A stretch of DNA of 64,000 nucleotides from JAWXCE01 sp033764775 (GTDB taxonomy: Bacteria > Pseudomonadota > Alphaproteobacteria > Rhizobiales > Rhodomicrobiaceae): positions 62,001 to 126,000 of the forward strand of contig JANRIQ010000003.1 of the NCBI GenBank assembly GCA_033764775.1, given 5' to 3'. Made by a program: the position numbers and the translations under genes. Positions 8,769 through 16,029 of the stretch are shown piece after piece; position 1 is the stretch's first letter, and each line of letters opens with the position of its first letter. The notes below the pieces were generated by a model. That model saw only the letters and a list, made by a program, of their open reading frames with translations. It had not been told where the DNA came from and did not search any database.

Positions 8769-9495
8769 GGCGGTCGAGCGTGTCGATGGTGGACGCGTCG
8801 GCGCGGCCGTCGACGAGCGCCGGGCGGAAATGGCGCTGGAAGGCGGCGACCACGATCTCGGTGTGCTCGTCGTAAAGGGCGTGCGCCTCGATCCAATAGC
8901 CGTAAGCGCGCAACTGACGCTGCAGCCGCAGCACGGCCGGGCCGAAATCGCCGAGACCCAGACCCTCATCGTCGCCGATGGGCGCCGGCTCGACCCAATG
9001 GCCGACGCCCGCTCGCGCCAGGCGAGCCCAATCGAACCTTTCGCCCGGATCGCGCTTGCGCCGCGGGGCCACATCCGAATGGCCGAGCACGCGCGACGGG
9101 GGCACCGGATAGCGCGCAACGATGTCGAGGCAGAGCGCCTCCACCGCGCGCATCTGCGCCTCCGGAAAGTCGCGGTAGTCCGGGCCGTGGCCTGGATTGT
9201 GGATTTCAACGCCGATCGAGTGGGAGTTCACGTCGTCCACGCCCGCCCAATGGGCGACGCCGGCGTGCCACGCGCGCATATCCTCGGCGACCATCTGAAT
9301 GATGACGCCGTCCTCGTCGATGACGTAATGGCTGGAGACCCGGGACTCAGGCGCCGCCAGCCAGCTCACGGCCTTGTCGCAGCACGCCATGCCCGTGTAG
9401 TGCAACAGCAGGATGTCGATGGCCGCGCCCGGCCGCCTCGGCTCGAAGTTGGGCGAGGGCGCGCGGCGTTGCGTCAGCAGGCTCCCCGGCGTCAC
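8743..9495 (-). CDS. N-acetylmuramoyl-L-alanine amidase with peptidoglycan-binding domain (AmpD/AmiD family)
   Basis: A 250-residue zinc amidase that cuts the bond between MurNAc and L-alanine. The Amidase_2 domain spans about 15-165. Zinc ligands are visible as His32 (LLHYTG), His139 (LGHSDVAP) and Asp149 (RKRDPG). A PG_binding_1 domain follows (about 175-245, LQRQLRAYGY). No signal peptide is visible, which suggests a cytoplasmic role in recycling anhydro-muropeptides, although the binding domain is more typical of the envelope enzyme AmiD. The GTG start at 9495 has AGGGAG eight bases upstream. It lies 23 bases downstream of the DjlA-like gene and overlaps the mutY end convergently. Confidence 0.9.
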   Translation of the reverse strand: MTPGSLLTQRRAPSPNFEPRRPGAAIDILLLHYTGMACCDKAVSWLAAPESRVSSHYVIDEDGVIIQMVAEDMRAWHAGVAHWAGVDDVNSHSIGVEIHNPGHGPDYRDFPEAQMRAVEALCLDIVARYPVPPSRVLGHSDVAPRRKRDPGERFDWARLARAGVGHWVEPAPIGDDEGLGLGDFGPAVLRLQRQLRAYGYWIEAHALYDEHTEIVVAAFQRHFRPALVDGRADASTIDTLDRLILSRSSA

Positions 9496-9518
9496 GACGT
9501 TCTCCCTGAGCGGGCGGC

Positions 9519-10238
9519 TTAGAAGCCGCGCTCCTTGCGTATCTGCTCATAAGCCGCGTTGATCGTGGCCACTTTGCGGGTGGCGACATCCACGAACTCC
9601 TTCGGCAGACCGCGCGCGATGAGTTTATCCGGGTGATTGTCCATGAGCAGTTTGTGGTAATGCGCTTTCAGGGCGTCGTCGCCAATGGAGTACGGAACGT
9701 TCAGCACCTCGTACGGGTCGCGCTCGCTCGCCTTAACATGACGAGCGCGGATGCTGCGGTACTCCTGCGCGCTGAAGCCGAAATGCTTGGCCACCGTTGA
9801 GAGGTAGGCGTCCTCGCCCGGATGGATGACGTCGTCGGCCTTGGCGATGTGAAACAGGCCGTCCAACACCTCCTTCAACAGCTCCCGGTTGTCGTGAAAC
9901 AGGCCGTCGAGCTGCTTGGCGTAGGACTCAAACCCGAGCACGTCCTGCTTGGCCAAGTCGAAGATGCGCGCCACGTTCGCCGCCTCGCCGTCGGGCACCT
10001 GAAACACCTGCTTGAAGGCGTGCACCTCGTCCTTGGTGACGACGCCGTCCGCTTTCGCCATCTTGGCGCCGAGCGCGATGACGCCCACCGTGAAGGCGAC
10101 CTGCTTGTCGTCGTCGGACGATTGCGCCGTCTCATGGTCGATGACGAAATGCCCCGCCAGCCCGCCGAGCAGCGCGCCGATCGGTCCGCCGACCGCCAGA
10201 CCCGCGGCCGCGCCAGTGAGTTTGCCCCAGATAGACAT
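9519..10238 (-). CDS. DjlA-like co-chaperone (TerB-like domain plus J domain)
   Basis: A 239-residue protein with a glycine-rich hydrophobic N-terminus (about 8-32) that may insert in the membrane, a TerB-like helical domain (about 45-155) and a C-terminal J domain (about 170-235) containing the HPD motif in MDNHPDKL. J domains stimulate the ATPase of DnaK. DjlA in enterobacteria is an inner-membrane DnaK partner with the same order of parts. The first supported start is the ATG at 10238; the frame is open further upstream but the sequence there does not resemble the family. It is probably co-transcribed with the amidase gene. Confidence 0.85.
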   Translation of the reverse strand: MSIWGKLTGAAAGLAVGGPIGALLGGLAGHFVIDHETAQSSDDDKQVAFTVGVIALGAKMAKADGVVTKDEVHAFKQVFQVPDGEAANVARIFDLAKQDVLGFESYAKQLDGLFHDNRELLKEVLDGLFHIAKADDVIHPGEDAYLSTVAKHFGFSAQEYRSIRARHVKASERDPYEVLNVPYSIGDDALKAHYHKLLMDNHPDKLIARGLPKEFVDVATRKVATINAAYEQIRKERGF

Positions 10239-10464
10239 GAGCGACGCATTCTCCAGCCAACGCGGCGATAGTATCGGCTTTGCGCCGGAGCAAACGCAGA
10301 AATTGCGCGTGGGCGGCGGAAAAACTCGCGTTGTTTTGCCGCAGGCCTTGACAGCCGCCGAGCCGCAGACGCCGCACGCGTTTTCAGCGGACTTTACGCC
10401 GGCTTTAGCCCGACTTAACATCAAACAACGCCGCCTTGAAGCGGCGGATAAGGGAGGAAGAACC

Positions 10465-10890
10465 ATGATGTTTCGTAAAGGGTTGGCCGCCGCGATGCTT
10501 GCGGCGGCGGCGTGCGCATCGTCGACGGCTTTCGCCGCGCCGGAGGATGCGTTCGGCACCTGGAGGGATACCGCGAAAGGCTCCGTGGTGAAGGTTTACT
10601 CGTGCGGCGGGGGCCTGTGCGCGCAGATCGTCAAGACCAACGACGCCGGCGCCAAGGACGTGAACAACCCCAACCCCGAGTTGCGCAAACGGCCGATCGC
10701 AGGCCTCGTCATCATGTCCGGCGCGAAGAAAAGCGGCGACAACGCCTGGAAAGGCAGCATCTACAACCGCGAGGACGGTCAGCGCTACTCCGGCACGATC
10801 ACCGTGGTGAGCAAGAACCAGTTGGAGCTGCAGGGCTGCGGCCTCGGCGGCCTCGTCTGCTCGTCGCGCACCTGGACGCGCATCAACTAG
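10465..10890 (+). CDS. DUF2147 secreted protein
   Basis: A 141-residue protein with a clear Sec signal peptide (about 1-24, cut after AFA). The mature part is typical of DUF2147: an FGTWRD start, a strand with a C-x5-C pair (CGGGLC), a central GLVIMSG strand, and the ending CSSRTWTRIN. The family is periplasmic, about this long, and of unknown biochemical role. The ATG is preceded by AGGGAGGAAG, an excellent ribosome-binding site. The frame is open about 450 bases upstream, but that stretch is antisense to the DjlA-like gene. It stands alone, 83 bases before the hydantoinase gene. Confidence 0.85.
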   Translation: MMFRKGLAAAMLAAAACASSTAFAAPEDAFGTWRDTAKGSVVKVYSCGGGLCAQIVKTNDAGAKDVNNPNPELRKRPIAGLVIMSGAKKSGDNAWKGSIYNREDGQRYSGTITVVSKNQLELQGCGLGGLVCSSRTWTRIN

Positions 10891-10973
10891 GCGATGGGGG
10901 CCGGCGCGTCGGCGCTCCGGCCCTTCGCGCATCGCGCGCCGCCTCACTGTGACGCCGGCAAGGGAGGCGCGCG

Positions 10974-13900
10974 ATGGGAAGCGATGGGGGATGGCGGTTC
11001 GCCGTCGATCGCGGCGGCACGTTCACGGACGTGATCGGCTACGCGCCGGACGGCTCGGTGCACGTGCGCAAGCTGCTTTCGCAAAGCGACCGTTATGAGG
11101 ACGCGGCGGCGGCCGGCGTGCGTGAGTTGCTGGGCGCCGCCCCCGGCCAACCGCTCGATCTTGGCCGCGTTGAGAGCGTCCGCCTGGGGACGACCGTCGC
11201 CACCAACGCGCTGCTTGAGCGCAACGGGGAGCCGACGCTGCTGCTGACGACCGTGGGTTTCGGCGATGCGCTGGAGATCGGCCACCAGGCGCGCCCGAAA
11301 ATCTTCGCCTTGCGCATCGAAAAGCCTGCGCCGCTTTACGCCAAGGTCGCCGAAGCGCCCGAGCGCGTGCGCGCCGACGGAACCGTCGAGCGCCCGCTCG
11401 ACGAAGACGCCGTGCGCGCGGCGCTGGGTTCGGCCTACGCCGATGGGCTGCGGGCTGTGGCCATCGCGGTCATGCATGGCTACGCCTATCCGGCCCATGA
11501 GCGCCGCGCGGCCGAGATCGCGGCCGAGGTCGGCTTCACGCAGATCTCGCTCAGCAGCGAGGTCAGCCCGCTCATCAAATTCATCCCACGCGCCGAGACG
11601 GCCGTGGCCGACGCCTATCTCTCGCCCGTCGTGCGCCGCTATGTAGGGCGCGTGAAGGCGGCGCTCGGCGTCGACGAAGCCGGCGTCCCAGCGCCGGAGC
11701 TGTTGTTCATGCAATCCTCCGGGGGGCTTGCGGCCGCCGATGCATTCCATGGCCGCGACGCGGTGCTGTCCGGTCCGGCGGGTGGGGTCATCGCAGCCGT
11801 GGAGGCCGGGCGCGCGGCCGGGTTCGACCGCATCATCGCCTTCGATATGGGCGGCACCTCCACGGACGTCGCCCACTATGCGGGCGAGTACGAGCGATCG
11901 CTGGAGACCGAGGCGGCGGGCGTTCGCCTGCGCTCGCCCATGCTGCGCGTCCACACGGTGGCGGCGGGAGGCGGCTCGCTGCTCGCGTATGACGGCGCGC
12001 GCTTGCGCGTGGGGCCGCAATCGGCAGGCGCCGCGCCTGGGCCGGCCTGCTACGGACGCGGCGGGCCGCTCGCCGTCACGGACGCGAACCTTGTCACGGG
12101 CAAGCTCTCGGCGAGGCATTTCCCGCGCGCTTTCGGCGAGAGCGGTTTAGAGCCTCTCGACGAAGGGGCCGCCCGCGCCAGTTTCGACCGCCTCGCCCGG
12201 GCCATGAACGTCGCGCCCGAGCGCGCGGCCGACGGCTTCCTTCAGGTCGCGGCCGAGAACATGGCGAACGCCATCCGCAAGATCACGGTGGAGCGGGGAT
12301 ACGACGTGGCGAAATACGCGCTGGTGGCGTTCGGCGGCGCGGCGGGTCAGCACGCGTGTCTGGTGGCGGAGCGGCTTGGCGTGGAGCGCATTCTCATCCA
12401 TCCGCTCTCCGGCGTGCTGTCCGCCCACGGCATCGGCCTTGCCGACGAGACCGCCGTGCGCGCCCGCAGCCTTGAGCAACTTTTGAGCGCGGAGAGCTTG
12501 GCGGCGGCGGAGGCGATGCGGCGCGAGCTTTTGGCGGAGTGCGACGCCGCGCTCGCCGGCCGGGGGCCGCGCCGCGAGATCGCCCGGCTCAATCTCAAAT
12601 ACGAGGGCGCTGGCTACGCGCTGCCGGCCCGTTTCGCATCGCCTGCCGAGGTCCGCGCGGCGTTCGAGGACGCCCACCGCGCGCGCTTCGGCTTCGCCAG
12701 CCCCGAGAAGCAGGTGGTGATCGAGAGCGTTGAGGCGGAGGCGCGGTGTGCGAGCCCGGCCGCGCCATCCGCGCTCCGCGCGCCAGCAGACGCCCCCGCT
12801 CCCGCCGGCGAGTCGACGCGGTTTTTCACGGGCGGGGCGTGGCGCGATGCGGCTCTCTACACGCGCGCGCAACTTTCGCCGGGGCAATCCGTCGGCAGTC
12901 CGGCGATCATCGTCGAGCCGCACCAGACCGTCGTCGTGGAGCCGGGGTGGAGCGCGCTCATCACCGAGCGGGACGAGTTGCTCCTGTGGCGGAGCGGCGG
13001 CGCCGAGCGCGTCTCGCTTGGCGTCGCGGAGGAGGCGTGCTCGCCCGACCCGGCGCTGCTGGAGGTGATGCAGAACCGCTTCATGGCCATCGCCGAGCAG
13101 ATGGGGGCGGCGCTGGCCAGCACGGCGCAGTCGGTAAACATCCGCGAGCGGCTCGATTTCTCCTGCGGCGTGTTCGACGCGTGCGGCGATCTCGTCGCCA
13201 ACGCGCCGCATATCCCCGTGCACCTCGGCTCGATGGACGCGGCGGTTCAGGCCGTCATCCGCGCGGCGGGCGGCGAGCTGCGCGAGGGCGACGCGTACAT
13301 GCTGAACGCGCCGTACGAGGGCGGCACCCATTTGCCGGACATCACAGTGGTAAGCCCTGTGTTCGCCGATGGCGCGCCCGAGTTTTACGTGGCTGCGCGC
13401 GGTCACCACGCCGACATCGGCGGCGCCGCCCCAGGCTCCATCACCCCGTCCGCGCGCACCATCGAGGAAGAGGGGGTCTACATCCCGGTGCGCAAGCTCA
13501 CGCATGGCGGCGCGTTCCTCGAAGCGGATGTGCGCGCGCTGCTCGCCGGCGCCCGCCACCCGGCGCGCAACCCGGACGCCAACATCGCCGACCTGAAAGC
13601 CCAAGTGGCGGCCAACGCGCGCGGCGCCGAGCAACTGCGCGCCATGGCGGACGAATTCGGGCTGGACGCCGTTCGCGCTTACATGGCGCACGCGCAGGAT
13701 TACGGCGAGCGCTGTGTTCGCGAGGCCATCGGCGCTCTCACCGACGGCGCCTTTCAGGTGGAGACCGACCAGGGCGCGCGGATCTGCGTCGCGGTGCGCG
13801 TGAACCATGCTGAGCGCTCGGCTGAGATCGACTTCACCGGGACGAGCGCCGAGCGCGATGACAATTTCAACGCGCCCGAGCCAATCGCCCGGGCCGCTGT

Positions 13901-14606
13901 GCTCTATGTGTTCCGCACGCTGGTGGATGGCGACATGCCGATCAACGCCGGGTGCCTGCGCCCGCTGCGGCTCGTTATCCCTGACGGATGCATGCTGAAA
14001 CCGCGCTGGCCCGCGGCGGTCGTCGCTGGCAATGTGGAGACTAGCCAGGTGATCGTTAACGCGCTGTACGGCGCACTGGGGCGGCTCGGCTCGGCGCAAG
14101 GGACCATGAACAACCTCACCTTCGGCGACGACCGGGTGCAGTATTACGAAACCATCTGCTCTGGCGCGCCCGCCGGCCCGGGCTTCGACGGCGCCGCCGC
14201 CGTGCAGACGCATATGACCAACTCGCGCCTCACCGACCCCGAGGTGCTGGAGGCGCGCTTTCCCGCGCTTGTTGAGCGCTTCGCCATAAGGCGCGGCTCG
14301 GGCGGCCTTGGGCGCTGGCGGGCGGGCGACGGCGTGGAGAGGGTGATCCGTTTTCTGGCGCCGCTCAAATGCGCGATCATTTCAGGGTTTCGCACGGCGC
14401 GGCCGCACGGGACTGCGGGGGGCGAGGCGGGCCAGCGGGGAGAAAACCTCATTCGCCGCGCGCACGGCCGGATCGAGCCTCTTGGGGGCTGCGCTGAAAC
14501 GCAGATGCGGGCGGGCGACGCCATCGTCATCCGCACGCCGACCGGCGGCGGTTACGGCGCCTTGACGCTCGCGTCGGGAGTTGCGTCCGACGACGCGGAG
14601 GGGTAA
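10974..14606 (+). CDS. Fused hydantoinase/oxoprolinase (HyuA-HyuB)
   Basis: A 1210-residue protein joining the A and B subunits of the hydantoinase/5-oxoprolinase family in one chain. The A half (about 1-680) begins with the nucleotide-binding motif DRGGTFTDVIG. It continues with GTTVATNALLER and the FDMGGTSTDV phosphate loop of the acetate-kinase-like fold. The B half (about 695-1200) starts with LEVMQNRFMAIAEQMG and contains IRERLDFSCGVFD and PHIPVHLGSM. Family members use ATP to open cyclic amides such as 5-oxoproline or hydantoins; the fused form matches eukaryotic-type oxoprolinase in layout. Substrate cannot be decided from sequence. The start has AGGGAGG at good distance. The sulfotransferase gene follows 31 bases downstream. 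Confidence 0.92.
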   Translation: MGSDGGWRFAVDRGGTFTDVIGYAPDGSVHVRKLLSQSDRYEDAAAAGVRELLGAAPGQPLDLGRVESVRLGTTVATNALLERNGEPTLLLTTVGFGDALEIGHQARPKIFALRIEKPAPLYAKVAEAPERVRADGTVERPLDEDAVRAALGSAYADGLRAVAIAVMHGYAYPAHERRAAEIAAEVGFTQISLSSEVSPLIKFIPRAETAVADAYLSPVVRRYVGRVKAALGVDEAGVPAPELLFMQSSGGLAAADAFHGRDAVLSGPAGGVIAAVEAGRAAGFDRIIAFDMGGTSTDVAHYAGEYERSLETEAAGVRLRSPMLRVHTVAAGGGSLLAYDGARLRVGPQSAGAAPGPACYGRGGPLAVTDANLVTGKLSARHFPRAFGESGLEPLDEGAARASFDRLARAMNVAPERAADGFLQVAAENMANAIRKITVERGYDVAKYALVAFGGAAGQHACLVAERLGVERILIHPLSGVLSAHGIGLADETAVRARSLEQLLSAESLAAAEAMRRELLAECDAALAGRGPRREIARLNLKYEGAGYALPARFASPAEVRAAFEDAHRARFGFASPEKQVVIESVEAEARCASPAAPSALRAPADAPAPAGESTRFFTGGAWRDAALYTRAQLSPGQSVGSPAIIVEPHQTVVVEPGWSALITERDELLLWRSGGAERVSLGVAEEACSPDPALLEVMQNRFMAIAEQMGAALASTAQSVNIRERLDFSCGVFDACGDLVANAPHIPVHLGSMDAAVQAVIRAAGGELREGDAYMLNAPYEGGTHLPDITVVSPVFADGAPEFYVAARGHHADIGGAAPGSITPSARTIEEEGVYIPVRKLTHGGAFLEADVRALLAGARHPARNPDANIADLKAQVAANARGAEQLRAMADEFGLDAVRAYMAHAQDYGERCVREAIGALTDGAFQVETDQGARICVAVRVNHAERSAEIDFTGTSAERDDNFNAPEPIARAAVLYVFRTLVDGDMPINAGCLRPLRLVIPDGCMLKPRWPAAVVAGNVETSQVIVNALYGALGRLGSAQGTMNNLTFGDDRVQYYETICSGAPAGPGFDGAAAVQTHMTNSRLTDPEVLEARFPALVERFAIRRGSGGLGRWRAGDGVERVIRFLAPLKCAIISGFRTARPHGTAGGEAGQRGENLIRRAHGRIEPLGGCAETQMRAGDAIVIRTPTGGGYGALTLASGVASDDAEG

Positions 14607-14637
14607 GCCTCAGAGAGGCAGAGAGCGCGGAACAGCC

Positions 14638-15294
14638 ATGCGGCAAAAGGTTTTTCTCATCGGTCTGCACAAGACGGGCACGATGTCCCTCGGCCGGGCG
14701 ATCAAAATGCTCGGCTACAAGCTGTGCCCACGGCCGCCGATCCGGTTCAATAAGCTAGGCGGCGCCAAGCTTGATCCGCCATACACGGTGGAGCGCATGG
14801 CTCCGGAGTTGGTCAAGATCGCCGCGAGCGGCCGCTACGACGCGTTTCGCAACTACCCGTGGAGCGTCTGCTATCGCGAAATGTACGCGGCTTTTCCCGA
14901 CTCCAAGTTCATCCTGGCGCGGCGCAACCCGCAGACCTGGATCAAGAGCGTGGTCTCGCATTTCGGCGAACGGCAGGGCCGCGGTTCGCGGTTTCTCTAC
15001 GGCGAGAACACCCCGGCGAAGGGGAATGAAAGCCACTACATCGACCGCTACGAGCGGCACAACGCCGAAGCCATCGCGTTTTTCGCCGACAAGCCTGGCA
15101 GCCTTCTCGTGTTCGATCTCGAAACCGCGGGCTGGGACGAGCTCTGCGCCTTTCTGGGCCGGCGCAAGCCTTTGTTCCGGGATTACCCGCACCGCAACCA
15201 GGGCGGCATGCGCGGCAAATCCCGCATCGCCAAAGTGCTGAGCTACAATATCAGCGAGATCAGGAACGCGCTTCGCTGGAAAAGCAGGGCCTAG
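14638..15294 (+). CDS. Sulfotransferase-family protein
   Basis: A 218-residue protein with a sulfotransferase fold. The N-terminal loop HKTGTMSLGRAI (about 9-20) matches the 5'-phosphosulfate-binding loop of PAPS-dependent sulfotransferases. A second block, ARRNPQTWIKSVVSHF near 99-114, matches the 3'-phosphate site. The type resembles the Sulfotransfer_4 group found in many marine and soil bacteria. The acceptor is unknown. The ATG at 14638 is chosen because family homology starts at RQKVFLIGLHK; an in-frame start 57 bases upstream would overlap the hydantoinase gene. It may be co-transcribed with that gene. Its stop codon overlaps the stop codon of the convergent fliO. Confidence 0.8.
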   Translation: MRQKVFLIGLHKTGTMSLGRAIKMLGYKLCPRPPIRFNKLGGAKLDPPYTVERMAPELVKIAASGRYDAFRNYPWSVCYREMYAAFPDSKFILARRNPQTWIKSVVSHFGERQGRGSRFLYGENTPAKGNESHYIDRYERHNAEAIAFFADKPGSLLVFDLETAGWDELCAFLGRRKPLFRDYPHRNQGGMRGKSRIAKVLSYNISEIRNALRWKSRA

Positions 15295-15866
15295 CTGAGC
15301 TTTTCGGCTTGGCGCTCGTCGCCGAGATCGGCGGGCGTCGAGTCGGCGAGCACGGGCGCGGACATGACGCTCCCAGGCGACATGCCCGGCATAGGCTCAA
15401 CCGGCTGCGCCGGCGCGGCGCGCAGGCGCGAGAGCAGGTTTTTGGCCGCGCCATGCAGCTTTTGCGCGGACCCTGAGGCGGCTTTTTGCATGGGCGCGCT
15501 GTAGGCAGGGGGCTCGGCCTGTATGGGCAGGGTGACATGCGCCGGGTCGTCCAGTGCCGCTCCATTGGAGTATCGGGGCGGTTGCGCAGGAATGGCGGGG
15601 GCCGGGCGCGGGATGCCGGTCTCGACGATCACGTCGTACGGCCCGCCGATCAGCACCAGATGCTCCACCTGATCGCGGCGCACGAGCACCAGCTTGCGGC
15701 GGCCGTCGAGCGAGGCTTGCTCCACCACGCTCAGCCGCCGCTCCCGCGAGGAGAAGAAGCCGCCCGCCGCGGTTTCCCCCCGCGCCAGGATGAGCCCCAG
15801 CAGAGCGACGCCGATGACGAACGCCGCCGCAAAGATCGAAAAAAAGTTATCGCCCAGCCAATCCAT
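15291..15866 (-). CDS. fliO: FliO/MopB-family flagellar biosynthesis protein
   Basis: A 191-residue protein with one N-terminal membrane helix (about 8-28), then the short FliO domain (about 40-90: RRLSVVEQASLDGRRKLVLVRRDQVEHLVLIGG). The tail is long and proline/alanine-rich. FliO assists assembly of the FliP/FliR export gate of the flagellar type III system. The RDxVEHLVLIGGP phrase is diagnostic for the family. The ATG at 15866 has AGGGGG eight bases upstream. No other flagellar gene lies in the window, so it is an isolated copy beside cckA. The final codons overlap the sulfotransferase stop. Confidence 0.8.
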   Translation of the reverse strand: MDWLGDNFFSIFAAAFVIGVALLGLILARGETAAGGFFSSRERRLSVVEQASLDGRRKLVLVRRDQVEHLVLIGGPYDVIVETGIPRPAPAIPAQPPRYSNGAALDDPAHVTLPIQAEPPAYSAPMQKAASGSAQKLHGAAKNLLSRLRAAPAQPVEPMPGMSPGSVMSAPVLADSTPADLGDERQAEKLS

Positions 15867-16029
15867 TCCGAATCCCCCTGCGGCGGTTCTACACGTCCTA
15901 TAAACCCTTTCCGAGTTCTCTTTAACCCCCAATGGCGCCGCTGCGCGCGAGTGTGGATATTTTTCGGAGCTGTTGCGGGCGGAGCGCGGCCTTCGTTCGG
16001 CGCGGCGCGAATCGGCTAAGTACGAGGCC

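Noticed and set aside
12147..14213. Long open minus-strand frame of 688 codons inside the hydantoinase gene
   Set aside because: It is antisense to a well-conserved gene, has no domain signature, and is explained by high G+C leaving few stop codons. The same applies to long frames at 10944-12119 (minus), 36001-38160 (plus), 49327-51372 (plus) and 58766-60079 (plus).
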